From positions 1 through 57,709 of the forward strand of contig JAFRUS010000112.1 in the NCBI GenBank assembly GCA_017438745.1: a stretch of 57,709 nucleotides of DNA. The letters run 5' to 3'. The DNA comes from Oscillospiraceae bacterium (GTDB lineage: Bacteria; Bacillota; Clostridia; Oscillospirales; Ruminococcaceae). The notes under the pieces are model-generated. The model was not told the DNA's origin. It did not search any database and saw nothing but the letters and a program-made list of their open reading frames with translations. This document shows, one piece after another, positions 26,516 through 35,572 of the stretch (positions are counted from its first letter, which is position 1; each line of letters opens with the position of its first letter). Position numbers and translations under genes: made by a program.

Positions 26516-26574
26516 CTTATACCATAGACCCCATTTCACGGTTCCCATATAATCCGTTTTATCAGCCTGTAAAC

Positions 26575-26607
26575 TCAAAAAACCCACAGTACAAAGTACT
26601 GTGGGTT
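26575..26607 (-). terminator. Expression-platform terminator of the c-di-GMP riboswitch
   Basis: AACCCACAGTAC/GTACTGTGGGTT, 12-bp stem with a 3-nt loop, followed on the minus strand by TTTTTT. It starts about 55 nt after the aptamer. A hairpin TAAATACT/AGTATTTA (26641-26663) lies between and overlaps the last bases of aptamer stem P1, a possible switching helix. Confidence 0.8.
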
Positions 26608-26661
26608 ATTCTCATTTATCAGTGTCTGTGCAATTCGTAGTAAATACTAATTAAAAGTATT

Positions 26662-26745
26662 TATTATCATTGCAGCTGGCTGACATTCCACAGTCCCTAT
26701 AGCTTTGCGTCACATCTTTTCAGATGCTTTGCCCTTCTGATAATA
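26662..26745 (-). promoter_or_regulatory. Cyclic-di-GMP-I (GEMM) riboswitch aptamer
   Basis: Read on the minus strand: P1 TATTATCA/TGATAATA (8 bp), GGGCAAAGC, P2 CATCTGAAAAGATG with a GAAA-type loop, the invariant linker GACGCAAAGC, then the P3 arm AGGGACTGTGG...TCAGCCAGCTGC with a tetraloop-receptor-like bulge. These are the defining features of the GEMM class that binds c-di-GMP. Known members control motility, adhesion and pilus genes; here no recognisable gene follows. Confidence 0.92.
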
Positions 26746-26787
26746 TCAGTTATCAATGTTTTCGAAACATCTTTAACTGATGTTTTT

Positions 26788-26816
26788 ATTATATAGCATC
26801 AACACCGATTTGTCAA
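26788..26816 (-). promoter_or_regulatory. Promoter of the c-di-GMP riboswitch transcript
   Basis: TTGACA (26816-26811), 17 bp, TATAAT (26793-26788), a perfect consensus. Start near 26781. The 5' end of the RNA can form an ATCAGTTA/TAACTGAT hairpin before the aptamer. Confidence 0.88.
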
Positions 26817-26894
26817 CACCCTATCACAAAGTTCAGCACTTTATGTAATTATAAAATACACACTTTGTGCACATTGACTATTAAGTGTTTTAAA

Positions 26895-27761
26895 TCATCC
26901 CTTGATTGCACCGGCAATAAGGCTTTCCTGGATCTTTCTGCTGATGAATGCATATACAAACAGTGTCGGGAAAGTAGCGATAACAAGCGCCGCACCGATC
27001 GGGCCCCACTTTGTTGTATATGAACCGAAGAATGTGTTGATCGCAACAGGAAGAGTGCTGAAACGCTTTTCACTGTTGAAAATATTAGCAAACATAAGTT
27101 CGTTCCATGCCTGAAGGAAAGTAAAGATGATTACTGTAGAAATAGCAGGCTTCATAAGAGGAAGAATGATCCTGAAGAATATTCCGAATGTACCGCATCC
27201 GTCAAGACACGCTGATTCTTCAAGTTCCTTCGGAATATTTACCATGAAGCTTCCGAAGATCATTATCGCCATAGCAAGCGAGAATGCTGCGTAAGGAACG
27301 ATAAGAGCCTGATAAGAGTTAAGCATCTTGAGTGACTTTAGCATGAGGAATACAGGAAGAAGTGCAGCGTGAATAGGAAGTGTAAGACCAAGCATGAAAA
27401 TGTTGTTGGCAGTTTCACGTCCGCGCCATTCCATTCTTGTAAGCGCATAGCATGCCATAAGTGCACAAACGATAGTAAGTGCTATAGTAAATACTGAAAC
27501 GATTATACTGTTTTTAAATCCGAGAAGAATTGTACTGTCACGCATCTGATGTGTGCTTAATGTACCGGAACGCATTGCATCCGCATAGTTTGACCACATC
27601 CAGTTCTTCGGAAGGCCAAGTACATTTTCACCGAATATTTCTGCGTTCTCCTTCAGTGAGAATGTGAACATCCAGTAAAGAGGAAACACACAGAGCACTG
27701 TCCAGATAAGAAGGACTACATATGCGCCGACAGGCACCTTGTTAAGTTTTTTACTTTTCAT
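26895..27761 (-). CDS. Sugar ABC importer permease (CUT1, MalG type)
   Basis: 288 residues, six membrane segments, with the EAA-type cytoplasmic loop ELEESACLDGCGTFGIFFRIILPLMKP near residue 200 that contacts the ATPase. C-terminus ...SLIAGAIKG is typical of MalG-like proteins. The start lies within the end of the upstream permease gene (11-nt overlap, RBS GGAGG). Forms a heterodimer with that permease. The ATPase gene is absent from the window. Confidence 0.92.
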   Translation of the reverse strand: MKSKKLNKVPVGAYVVLLIWTVLCVFPLYWMFTFSLKENAEIFGENVLGLPKNWMWSNYADAMRSGTLSTHQMRDSTILLGFKNSIIVSVFTIALTIVCALMACYALTRMEWRGRETANNIFMLGLTLPIHAALLPVFLMLKSLKMLNSYQALIVPYAAFSLAMAIMIFGSFMVNIPKELEESACLDGCGTFGIFFRIILPLMKPAISTVIIFTFLQAWNELMFANIFNSEKRFSTLPVAINTFFGSYTTKWGPIGAALVIATFPTLFVYAFISRKIQESLIAGAIKG

Positions 27762-28644
27762 CGTAATCCTCCGTTTTTATTCCTTTCTTAATCAGTATTG
27801 CAAAGAAGAAGCAAAGGAAAATGATCATAACTGCAATTGCACTTCCGTAGCCGTAACGGCTTTCGTCGAAAGTCATATTTACCATGAGGGTACTCGGCAC
27901 TTCACTTGCGTGGTCCGGGCCGCCTCTTGTAAGTACGTAGATAAGGTCGAAAGTTTTGAGTGATCCTGTTACTGCAAAGATAACGCAGATCTTAATTACA
28001 GGCTTAAGCAGCGGAATGATGATCCTTGTGTTGATCTGCCAGTCATTTGCGCCGTCAATTTTTGCTGCTTCAATAACGTCAGGTGAAACGCTCTTGATAC
28101 CTGCGTACATAAGAAGCATATGATAGCCGACATACTGCCAGAGGTTAGGAAGAAAAGCTGCAAGAAGAACCGTCTTCGGCTCGGCAAGCCATGCTGTCTT
28201 CGCAAGACTGTGAAGACCTATCCTGTCGAGAAGTACATTAAGAACACCGTAATTCGGATTATAGATCTTGAGCCAGAGCTGACCGATTACAACTGTTGAC
28301 ATAAGTACAGGAATAAAGAAGACTGTCATGAAAAAACGCTCGCCCTTTATCCCCTTGGATATCATAAGAGCCAGTGCCAGCGACAGTGGAAGCTGAATGA
28401 AAACTGACAGAACTGCAAGAAGAAGAGCGTTGAGTGTTGTTTTTGGGAATCCGGCTGATTTACTTGTAAAAAGTTCAATGTAGTTATCAAAACCGATAAA
28501 CTTCGGTTCCGTGATACCGTTCCAGTCCTGAAGGCTGTAGATGAATGACATTATAATAGGAATTATAATGATACCAGCAAACAGGATCACTGCCGGCAGC
28601 ATAAACACTGTTATAGCCAGTTTATTTTTTCTTATGCTTTCCAT
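27751..28644 (-). CDS. Sugar ABC importer permease (CUT1, MalF type)
   Basis: 297 residues, six membrane segments, LPAVILFAGIIIIPIIMSFIYS-like first helix and EAA loop EAAKIDGANDWQINTRIIIPLLKPV near 200. Second gene of the binding-protein/permease/permease operon, separated from the binding-protein gene by a long hairpin. Confidence 0.92.
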   Translation of the reverse strand: MESIRKNKLAITVFMLPAVILFAGIIIIPIIMSFIYSLQDWNGITEPKFIGFDNYIELFTSKSAGFPKTTLNALLLAVLSVFIQLPLSLALALMISKGIKGERFFMTVFFIPVLMSTVVIGQLWLKIYNPNYGVLNVLLDRIGLHSLAKTAWLAEPKTVLLAAFLPNLWQYVGYHMLLMYAGIKSVSPDVIEAAKIDGANDWQINTRIIIPLLKPVIKICVIFAVTGSLKTFDLIYVLTRGGPDHASEVPSTLMVNMTFDESRYGYGSAIAVMIIFLCFFFAILIKKGIKTEDYDEK

Positions 28645-28677
28645 ATAAGACCTGCCTTTACGAGATAATAACCCTTT

Positions 28678-28719
28678 ATCATAGCACTGACCGGCTGGGA
28701 AACCGGTCAGTACTATGAT
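28678..28719 (-). terminator. Intra-operon hairpin after the CUT1 binding-protein gene
   Basis: ATCATAGcACTGACCGG/CCGGTCAGTaCTATGAT, 17-position stem with one mismatch, no strong U run. Likely stabilises the 3' end of the binding-protein mRNA. Confidence 0.65.
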
Positions 28720-28787
28720 ATTATTGTAAGGATTTCAAGGAAAATTCAGATTAGAATTTATTTTTAATGAAGAATTGGAAAGTTAAA

Positions 28788-30110
28788 TTATTTTTCGAGC
28801 TGAGCTGCCATTTCCTTCTGGAAGTCTTCAGGTGTGATAGAACCTAAGTAGAGCTTCTGGAGAAGTGCAAGGTATTCGTTAGCATCTTCTGATTCAAGAA
28901 GTGTATCGAACCAGAGTGTAAATGATGTAGCGCTGTTAGCGTATTCTGTTACCTTCTTTGTGAGTTCAGGTACAGTAGAATCATCATAGTTTACCTTCCA
29001 TGCAGGGATACCAGCACCTGAGAGATAAGCGTACTTAGAAATGCCCTTTGTTACTTCGAAAGCAAATTCAGCTGAAAGATCAGCATCCTTTGTAGAAGCT
29101 GCAACCATGAGTGAGTCAGCACCACCGCCCATGAAGTCTGTGAGTTTAGCATTCTTGTCATTTACAACCGGGATAGGAGCAACTGAGAAGTCTGTAGGAT
29201 CAGCAGCGTCTGTCATGATAGAACCGCCCATCCAGCTTCCTGTAAAGTACATAGCTGCCTTGCCTGCATAGAATTCAGCACTTGCTTCGTCGTTTGAAAG
29301 TGCTGCAGCACCGTCTATAAATGCTCCGATATCAGAGAGTTCCTTGATCTTCTGAGCTGAAAGGAGGAAGTCAGGATCTGAGTAAGAACCGCCCTGCTTG
29401 AGGAGTGTCTTCTGAAGCTTTTCAGGACCTACAGACTTAAGTGTAAGACCATCGTGAAGCATAGCAAGAACCCACTTGTCCTTAGCACTTGTAGCGATAG
29501 GTGTTACGCCTGCAGCCTTGAGTGTTGTACATACATTTACGAAATCATCCCATGTTGCCGGAGCTTCGAGGTTGTTTTCCTTGAAGATCTTCTGGTTGTA
29601 CCACATTGCTGATACTGGAGTTACGATTGTTGAACCGTAAACCTTTCCGTCATATGTGATGTTTGCAACAGCTGCTTCTGAAAGATCTTCCTTATAGTTT
29701 CCGTAGTAGCTTGTGAGGTCGAGAACCTTGCCTGAGTCAACGAATGGCTGTGAGAAGCCGCCAGCCCATGTATAGAATACATCAGGGAGTTCGTTAGCTG
29801 CTACTGCAGATTTGATCTTTGTCTTGTATGATTCATTTTCAAATGTTTCGTGAACTACCTTAACGCCAGGATGTGATGTTTCAAAATCCTTGATTGCATC
29901 AGCGTATGCTGTGTGGAATGAGTCACTTTCTGTAGCAATGCTCCAGAGTGTGATAGTAGTTTCCTTAGCAGCATCGTTTCCGCTACCTGCATTTCCTGCA
30001 TCACTACCTGCCTGTGAATTGTCTGCCGGTGCTGTAGAACCGCATCCTGTAACTACTGCTGCCATAAGAACTGCAGCTGCAACTCCGCTTAAAATTCTTC
30101 TGATTTTCAT
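28788..30110 (-). CDS. Sugar ABC importer substrate-binding lipoprotein (CUT1)
   Basis: 440 residues. Lipoprotein signal with VTGC (Cys about 23), Ala/Gly/Ser/Asn tether, then an MBP-like fold (ETTITLWSIATESDSFHTAYADAIKDFETSHPGVKV, LPDVFYTWAGGF, AGKAAMYFTGSWMGG). Substrate not predictable by eye; oligosaccharides are usual for the family. RBS AGGAGG; -10 TATAAT at 30178-30173 without a good -35, suggesting an activator-dependent promoter. Confidence 0.9.
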   Translation of the reverse strand: MKIRRILSGVAAAVLMAAVVTGCGSTAPADNSQAGSDAGNAGSGNDAAKETTITLWSIATESDSFHTAYADAIKDFETSHPGVKVVHETFENESYKTKIKSAVAANELPDVFYTWAGGFSQPFVDSGKVLDLTSYYGNYKEDLSEAAVANITYDGKVYGSTIVTPVSAMWYNQKIFKENNLEAPATWDDFVNVCTTLKAAGVTPIATSAKDKWVLAMLHDGLTLKSVGPEKLQKTLLKQGGSYSDPDFLLSAQKIKELSDIGAFIDGAAALSNDEASAEFYAGKAAMYFTGSWMGGSIMTDAADPTDFSVAPIPVVNDKNAKLTDFMGGGADSLMVAASTKDADLSAEFAFEVTKGISKYAYLSGAGIPAWKVNYDDSTVPELTKKVTEYANSATSFTLWFDTLLESEDANEYLALLQKLYLGSITPEDFQKEMAAQLEK

Positions 30111-30182
30111 AATATAAAATTCCTCCTGTTTGTGAAATTATTTTGTTTGTTTTCACATCTCTTGATGTTTCCATTATAGCTC

Positions 30183-30450
30183 ATTTATTGCTCTTATGGA
30201 ATGCATAATCTTTACTTGATGTAGGTAATATTTTTACGACTTGATTTTATCACTCATGTGAACGATCACTAATAATCAGACGGTGCGAGAAGATCTTATT
30301 ATAGAATTAGCACAAGGAAAATATTTTAAACATCGCATTTTTCACAATACAATCACAATAACTGAAATAATCAACAACAATTTTTGACCAGTACTCTCTA
30401 ATGAAAATTGCTTATTGCATTATTCCCGATGTACAATATATATAAAAAAG
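30183..30450. other. Intergenic region between divergent CUT1 and terD units
   Basis: About 270 bp, AT-rich. Apart from the -10 of the CUT1 operon at its left edge and the terD promoter at its right edge I see only short dyads; no gene or RNA recognised. Confidence 0.5.
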
Positions 30451-30453
30451 CAA

Positions 30454-30482
30454 TTGACTTTGGGCTCATAACAATGTATAAT
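30454..30482 (+). promoter_or_regulatory. Promoter of the lone terD gene
   Basis: TTGACT, 17 bp, TATAAT. Confidence 0.75.
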
Positions 30483-30556
30483 TACATTATACTGTTCCAT
30501 ACAAGGAAAGGAACAGAAACTATACTGTAAAACACGAACACAAAGGAGGAATCATC

Positions 30557-31138
30557 ATGGCCATTTCACTTCAGAAGGGTCAGAAAATTGATCTTACAAA
30601 AACAAACCCGGGTCTTCAGAAGGTAATCGTAGGACTCGGCTGGGACGTTAATAAATATGACGGAGGCTCAGACTTCGACCTCGATACATCAGCTTTCCTG
30701 CTTGATGCTTCCGGCAAGGCGCCTTCAGATTCATCATTTATCTTCTACAACAACCTCAAGTCAGAATGCGGTTCTGTATGCCATATGGGCGACAACCTCA
30801 CAGGTGCCGGAGACGGTGATGACGAACAGATCAAGGTAAATCTTGCAACAGTTCCTGCAAACATCGAAAAGATCGCTTTCACCGTTACAATACACGATTA
30901 CGAAACAAGACAGCAGAACTTTGGTCAGGTTTCAAACGCTTACATCCGTATCCTTGATGAAGCTACAGGCGTAGAACTTATCAGATACGATCTCTGTGAA
31001 GACTTCTCTATCGAAACATGTCTCGTTGTAGGTGAACTTTACAGGCACAACGGCGAATGGAAATTCTGTGCAGTAGGAAGCGGCTTCACAGGTGGGCTTG
31101 CATCACTCTGTTCAAACTACGGTCTCAACGCAGGCTGA
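30557..31138 (+). CDS. terD: TerD-family calcium-binding stress protein
   Basis: 193 residues, full-length TerD domain: [73 protein letters not shown] and [12 protein letters not shown]. The acidic clusters match the two Ca sites of TerD proteins. TerD proteins belong to a stress system linked to the membrane. This copy stands alone with its own promoter and terminator, 10 kb from the ter operon at 41-48 kb. RBS AAAGGAGG. Confidence 0.93.
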   Translation: MAISLQKGQKIDLTKTNPGLQKVIVGLGWDVNKYDGGSDFDLDTSAFLLDASGKAPSDSSFIFYNNLKSECGSVCHMGDNLTGAGDGDDEQIKVNLATVPANIEKIAFTVTIHDYETRQQNFGQVSNAYIRILDEATGVELIRYDLCEDFSIETCLVVGELYRHNGEWKFCAVGSGFTGGLASLCSNYGLNAG

Positions 31139-31164
31139 TAATAATCCAAAAGCTTATAAACATA

Positions 31165-31203
31165 AAATGCCTCTGTTCATTACGGACAGAGGCATTTTTA
31201 TTG
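31165..31203 (+). terminator. Terminator of the lone terD gene
   Basis: AAATGCCTCTGT/ACAGAGGCATTT followed by TTATT. Confidence 0.88.
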
Positions 31204-31225
31204 CTTATTATGTTTTCAATTTTAA

Positions 31226-31501
31226 TCAGGCCAGGGACGGAATGTCGTTCTTTTTCTTTTCAAGTTCAGACTCAAGCCATGACTTAAGTTCTTCAAGTCC
31301 CTCCGGTGTTTTTTCAAATTCCTTTATGTCCACTACATCTTCCTCAGGAGTTTTGGCAAGGCAGAACTTTCCCATCCATACCGTAGTAGTAAGAACGTCG
31401 CCGTTAACTATTTTATAATTGAATGTATTGCCCACACTGCCGGTATAATTGTTTTTCTCGGCAAAATAAGTAAAGCCGGGTATATCAAATACTTTTTCCA
31501 T
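31226..31501 (-). CDS. Uncharacterised small protein, 91 residues
   Basis: Starts MEKVFDIPGFTYF and ends in a charged helix ELKSWLESELEKKKNDI. No signal or membrane segment. Compact alpha/beta look; family not recognised. GAGGATC precedes the ATG. It directly follows the dGTPase-like gene on the same strand (8-nt gap), so it is part of that unit. Confidence 0.65.
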   Translation of the reverse strand: MEKVFDIPGFTYFAEKNNYTGSVGNTFNYKIVNGDVLTTTVWMGKFCLAKTPEEDVVDIKEFEKTPEGLEELKSWLESELEKKKNDIPSLA

Positions 31502-31509
31502 TCTGATCC

Positions 31510-32715
31510 TCACGAATAAATATTTTTACCGAATTTCTTCGGCATAATGAACTTTGTAAAGCAGTCATTGAAATAGCGGTCTGTCATGCCTGAAATATAG
31601 TCAACTACTATCCTTCCCTGCATGTTGTTTTCAGAATACTTTTTAAAGTATTCCGGATTATATGAGCTCAGATAATCGCTGTAGATCTCCGCTTTCGGAT
31701 CACCTGAAACAAGCTGATCATAAAATCTGTCATAAACAACGACGAACATATTGCGGAGTTTTGAATCCTCATCCTTTATGGAAGGATTCTTGTATATCCT
31801 CTCGTAATTAAACTTAAGAAGACGTTTCATTGCTGAATATATTTCAGGTGATATCGTAAGATAAGGACGGTCATAGCTGTTTACGATAATATCTGAAATA
31901 AGTGCGTTTATTATACTGCTGTTGGTATCCCCGAGAACATCCTTTACTTCGGCAGGTATCTCGCTTCTTTCTATTATCTTCAGCGTAACCGCGTCTTCTA
32001 TATCACGACCTATATAGGCAATAATATCACTTATACGAACTACGCAGCCTTCCAGAGTCATCGGAATTATCTTTGCACTGTAATTTTTCTCTGTAAAGCA
32101 TTTGTTGTATTCATCAAGAAAGCGATCAAAAGTCTTGGTTCTGTCCGGCTCATATCTTGACTGAAGTATTTCGCCGTTATGGGCAAGTACACCGTCAAGT
32201 ACCTGCAGGCTCAGATTAAGTCCTTCCCCGTTCTTTTCGAGCTCCATAAGGAATTTCACGCTCTGTGCATTGTGACAGAAGCACCCCATATTCTTTTCAT
32301 CGCAGATAGAATCAAGATATCTTTCTCCGTCATGGCCATACGGAACATGACCAAGATCATGAGCAAGTGCGATAGCTTCAATAAGATCCTCATTGAGTCT
32401 GAGACAGCGGCCTATCATGCGGGCAATCTTAGACACGAGCTGCACATGAAGAACACGGTGCGTAATATGGTCATTGTCGAAGAAGGAAAAAACCTGCGTT
32501 TTATCGATATATCTTGTATACGCCTTGGAATGAATTATTCTGTCTGCGTCATGGAAAAACGCAGGACGTACATTCTTTCTGTCCGGTATAGGTTCGTCAT
32601 TCAGACGAATGCATTCCGAGCTGCGGCAGGCATATTTGCTGAATGATCTGATCTCACGTTTATATTCTGATTTTATTATCTCGCTGAATACTTTGTATTT
32701 CAGGCTTTCATCCAT
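31510..32715 (-). CDS. HD-domain deoxynucleoside triphosphohydrolase (dGTPase-like)
   Basis: 401 residues. The HD metal site is clear: THRVLHVQLVSKIARMIGR (first His), EAIALAHDLGHVPYGHDGE (HD and a further His) and VVRISDIIAYIGRDIEDAV (last Asp), the pattern of dGTPase-related phosphohydrolases. Such enzymes cleave dNTPs to deoxynucleoside and triphosphate. Start set at MDESLK with GGGGTGAG in front. Upstream 150 nt contain no convincing gene. Confidence 0.85.
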   Translation of the reverse strand: MDESLKYKVFSEIIKSEYKREIRSFSKYACRSSECIRLNDEPIPDRKNVRPAFFHDADRIIHSKAYTRYIDKTQVFSFFDNDHITHRVLHVQLVSKIARMIGRCLRLNEDLIEAIALAHDLGHVPYGHDGERYLDSICDEKNMGCFCHNAQSVKFLMELEKNGEGLNLSLQVLDGVLAHNGEILQSRYEPDRTKTFDRFLDEYNKCFTEKNYSAKIIPMTLEGCVVRISDIIAYIGRDIEDAVTLKIIERSEIPAEVKDVLGDTNSSIINALISDIIVNSYDRPYLTISPEIYSAMKRLLKFNYERIYKNPSIKDEDSKLRNMFVVVYDRFYDQLVSGDPKAEIYSDYLSSYNPEYFKKYSENNMQGRIVVDYISGMTDRYFNDCFTKFIMPKKFGKNIYS

Positions 32716-32864
32716 TCTTCTCACCCCTGTATCAGATTTAAAGCTTAAGGAATAATGCAAGCCGTGACCTCGGTATAGCCTTTGTGCCAGTCACTCTGAG
32801 CTTCAGTTACTCCTTTAAACATACATGCCGCATACTTAAAGTACACGGCAGGATAAAGTTCTTG

Positions 32865-33998
32865 TTATTTAAGCACTGCCGGAAGACCGTTTACAACAAT
32901 GTTCGGGTCATCAAGGTCGATTATAAGGCAGTTTCGGCCTTCTATACTGCTAGTTCTAAGTCTTGAAGCAGCGTCTTTCTTTATATTGATAGTAACGTCT
33001 GGTGTAGCTACTACTGTTCTGTTTTCGGTAAGATTTGAAGCTGTAAGTTCAGTGTCACCTACGATCTGCTGATAAGCAGGTTCCAGTGCCTGAAGCTTTT
33101 CCTCGCTTACTCCGGCATCTGAAAGAATATGCTTGAGCTGCTTGTCATTGAGCTTGGCAGACTCAGTTTCATTTTTACTGAGTTCAACAACTTCTCTGAT
33201 CTTTTCATTTACCTGAGTAATAACATTATAGTTAAGCTCATCGGAACATACTGCATTAAGCACCTGCTGGAAACGAGCCTTTTCATTTTCCGCAGACATA
33301 ACAAATACACATTCAAGAACATTTTCGATAATGGAAATGTTCGGCTTGTCTGCTTTCTTGGAGAAATACATAACATGATTGATATCAGGACTTCTGTCGC
33401 TGAATACAGGGTACATAAAACCGTCAGTAGGAATCTTGCTGATGATCATCTCAGTATTTGCTTTCTTGGAAATAGTACCGGTCTCTTCATCGTAGAAAAG
33501 TCCTACGTCATTTGTATTGGCAGGACATACTGCAGTAACTATGAAGTTATATTCCTCGGTAACATTATCAGGATCGTCATCATCGTTCTTATTCTTTCTC
33601 ATAATGCTGTATGTGCAGTGAGCAGCAAGAATAGTAAATGACGCAGCATAATCTATATTGGTTGTGATTTTTTCAAGAAATGCGTCTACAAGTGCTTCAT
33701 CCTTCATTTTTGAAGAAACAAGATCATAAAGCAGCTTCTGTGTTTTGCCTTCCTCAAAAGATTCAAGCGGAAACTCATACTCAACAAGATGCTTGCCTAT
33801 AGTTCCTGTAAGCACTTTCTTGAGTGAATCAGTAATGACCTCACGTTCATCATCCGGAATGATGCTGTAAGGCTTGGTCATTTTATATTTTACATTCTTT
33901 TCAGGATCGATATAAGCTGAAAAAAATGAATTGATAACAAACAGTCCGCTGTCATCGCTGAAATTCTTTTTTATCTCATTGAGTTCTTTTTTGTTCAT
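32865..33998 (-). CDS. DUF4317 family protein
   Basis: 377 residues starting MNKKELNEIKKNFSDD, which matches the N-terminus of DUF4317 proteins, common in Clostridia and of unknown function. No signal or membrane segment; predicted cytoplasmic. An Asp-rich loop (KNKNDDDDPDNVTEE) lies near 135. Lies between the metallophosphatase pair and the dGTPase-like gene, all on the minus strand. Confidence 0.8.
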   Translation of the reverse strand: MNKKELNEIKKNFSDDSGLFVINSFFSAYIDPEKNVKYKMTKPYSIIPDDEREVITDSLKKVLTGTIGKHLVEYEFPLESFEEGKTQKLLYDLVSSKMKDEALVDAFLEKITTNIDYAASFTILAAHCTYSIMRKNKNDDDDPDNVTEEYNFIVTAVCPANTNDVGLFYDEETGTISKKANTEMIISKIPTDGFMYPVFSDRSPDINHVMYFSKKADKPNISIIENVLECVFVMSAENEKARFQQVLNAVCSDELNYNVITQVNEKIREVVELSKNETESAKLNDKQLKHILSDAGVSEEKLQALEPAYQQIVGDTELTASNLTENRTVVATPDVTINIKKDAASRLRTSSIEGRNCLIIDLDDPNIVVNGLPAVLK

Positions 33999-34059
33999 TA
34001 AACAGTAATCCTTTTCTGAAAAAATATGTGTAAATCAGATCACTCTGATTTAAATTCCA

Positions 34060-34287
34060 TTAGTCGAAATAATCAGCTTCAGCAAATTTAGAACATTTCT
34101 TCTGTGCCCAGAGTATCGACTTTGGCTTTTTGAAAAACTTGTATTTTTCGCAGTGCAGAGGATCATTTTTATCCCAGAATCTGCACTGTCTGCACTGAAG
34201 CGGAAGTCCCCCTGACATGCGGTATGAATCTCCGCTCATTTCAAGATTCTCTTCAAGTATAGTGTTTGTTCCGTCATAATCTCTCAT
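34060..34287 (-). CDS. Small Cys-rich protein next to the phosphatase
   Basis: 75 residues with CRQC (about 34-37), a Cys in LHCEKY and another in KKCSKF; four Cys could hold one zinc or iron-sulfur unit. ATG follows the phosphatase stop directly (TAAATGA), so translation is likely coupled. Family not recognised. Confidence 0.65.
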   Translation of the reverse strand: MRDYDGTNTILEENLEMSGDSYRMSGGLPLQCRQCRFWDKNDPLHCEKYKFFKKPKSILWAQKKCSKFAEADYFD

Positions 34288-34983
34288 TTAAACGTAAAAC
34301 TCCTCCATAGTGTCAAGGCAGAGACAGCCGAGTTTTCCACCGAAAACTGCGCCGCAGTCAATATATATATTGCCGTTGGTCTGATAAATCCTGTTCTCAC
34401 CGCAGAGATTGCGGGTAGGGGTATGACCGCAGACAACGAAAACAGATTCATCGTCAAAGCAGCGTTTTTCAACATCCGGTCTGGCAGCTATAAGCTCATA
34501 TATGGTATATTCCTTAAGCTTCTTGCCTTTCTGATAATTGCCGAGTCCGGCATGACTCATTATAAAGCATTTATCGCCTATCTCGACTATTTCAACAAAA
34601 GAAAATCCGGAAATAAATTTTAAAATACTGTCACGCTGATGCGGCTGAAGCTCCCTGAACTGAAGCATGGTATTAATTCCGCCGTCATCCATCCAGTCAA
34701 GCACCTGATTCAGGAGCTTCGGTGCAAGTGCTGTTGTATCAGGAGTAATCTCCTTGACAAGCTGCTTCAAAATATCGCACGCCAGATAATCGTGATTTCC
34801 CATTACAGGAATAACATTTTTTCTGTCCATAATATCCAAGAGCAGATTTACGGGTTCTTCTCCCCTGTCGACTATATCACCAAGAATATACAGCACATCT
34901 TCATCGCCAAGTCTGATAAGCTCAAGCATTTGAAGAAATTTCCGATACTCACCGTGCAGGTCACTCATAACATAAGTCATCAA
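34288..34983 (-). CDS. Calcineurin-like metallophosphoesterase (PrpE/ApaH-like)
   Basis: 231 residues with all metal motifs of the PPP superfamily: SDLHGEY (8-14), GDIVDRG (about 36-42), GNHDYLACD (about 62), MSHAGL and VCGHTPT. Members dephosphorylate Ser/Thr-phosphoproteins or split diadenosine tetraphosphate; which applies here is not decidable. Promoter TTGACC-17-TATTAT at 35086-35058; RBS AGGAG. Confidence 0.88.
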   Translation of the reverse strand: MMTYVMSDLHGEYRKFLQMLELIRLGDEDVLYILGDIVDRGEEPVNLLLDIMDRKNVIPVMGNHDYLACDILKQLVKEITPDTTALAPKLLNQVLDWMDDGGINTMLQFRELQPHQRDSILKFISGFSFVEIVEIGDKCFIMSHAGLGNYQKGKKLKEYTIYELIAARPDVEKRCFDDESVFVVCGHTPTRNLCGENRIYQTNGNIYIDCGAVFGGKLGCLCLDTMEEFYV

Positions 34984-35057
34984 AAACTCAGCTCCTGTAC
35001 TGAAAAAATTAAAAAGTGTAGAAAAACAGGAAATAATGAATTAGTACACGCATTATA

Positions 35058-35086
35058 ATAATAACACGAAAATTAAATATGGTCAA
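35058..35086 (-). promoter_or_regulatory. Promoter of the metallophosphatase unit
   Basis: TTGACC, 17 bp, TATTAT on the minus strand. Confidence 0.7.
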
Positions 35087-35434
35087 CCCGTTTATATACA
35101 TAGTATGTATTTATTTTTTTAACAGTAAGAAATATTATATACTATTATAATGGTACTCTGAAGAAATTCAAAAGAGCATATTATATATAGTATATTTCGA
35201 CAGGTGGCGTAAAAATTAAAGAGGTTTAAAAAATTATTTTTCAGTATAACGCTTCAGGGATAAAAGAGGTAAAAATGCATTATATAGCAATGACGTATTA
35301 CACAAATAAAACCATTATAAAAGTTACACTAAAGAGAAATCGACGAAAACGCGAAATTCATTCGATATTTACAGCGGTTTTCTTGACTTTTGTTAATAGT
35401 TTTAGTGAGTTTTCTACAAATGTGTCGAAACTAC
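35087..35434. other. AT-rich intergenic stretch
   Basis: Very AT-rich with short dyads (for example around 35135-35205). A 93-codon open frame from 35275 runs through the promoter of the next gene and is not credible. Nothing else seen. Confidence 0.5.
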
Positions 35435-35463
35435 TTGCAATTACTGAATTAGTATGCTATACT
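35435..35463 (+). promoter_or_regulatory. Promoter of the dockerin/coiled-coil surface protein
   Basis: TTGCAA, 17 bp, TATACT. Confidence 0.7.
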
Positions 35464-35572
35464 CTAAGAGTATTTTGTATATTTATAATATATTATTATA
35501 AAAAACGGGGTAGACAAAGACATAATGCAGTCTTCACTTATCCTAGTTATTTATGAAAGGTTGATGAAAATT

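Noticed and set aside
28678..28719. Long dyad considered as a mobile-element remnant
   Set aside because: Its place between binding-protein and permease genes fits the common mRNA-stabilising hairpin of ABC operons better.
32742..32864. 39 stop-free codons after the DUF4317 stop, ending TEVTACIIP
   Set aside because: Length is compatible with chance; the only starts are an internal GTG or ATG without convincing ribosome site. A stop read-through or tiny gene cannot be excluded but is not supported.
35275..35556. Open frame of 93 codons with an AGAGG-like site in front
   Set aside because: It runs through the promoter of the surface-protein gene (35435-35463), its composition is that of translated AT-rich non-coding DNA (runs of Ile, Tyr, Lys, Arg), and no family is recognisable.
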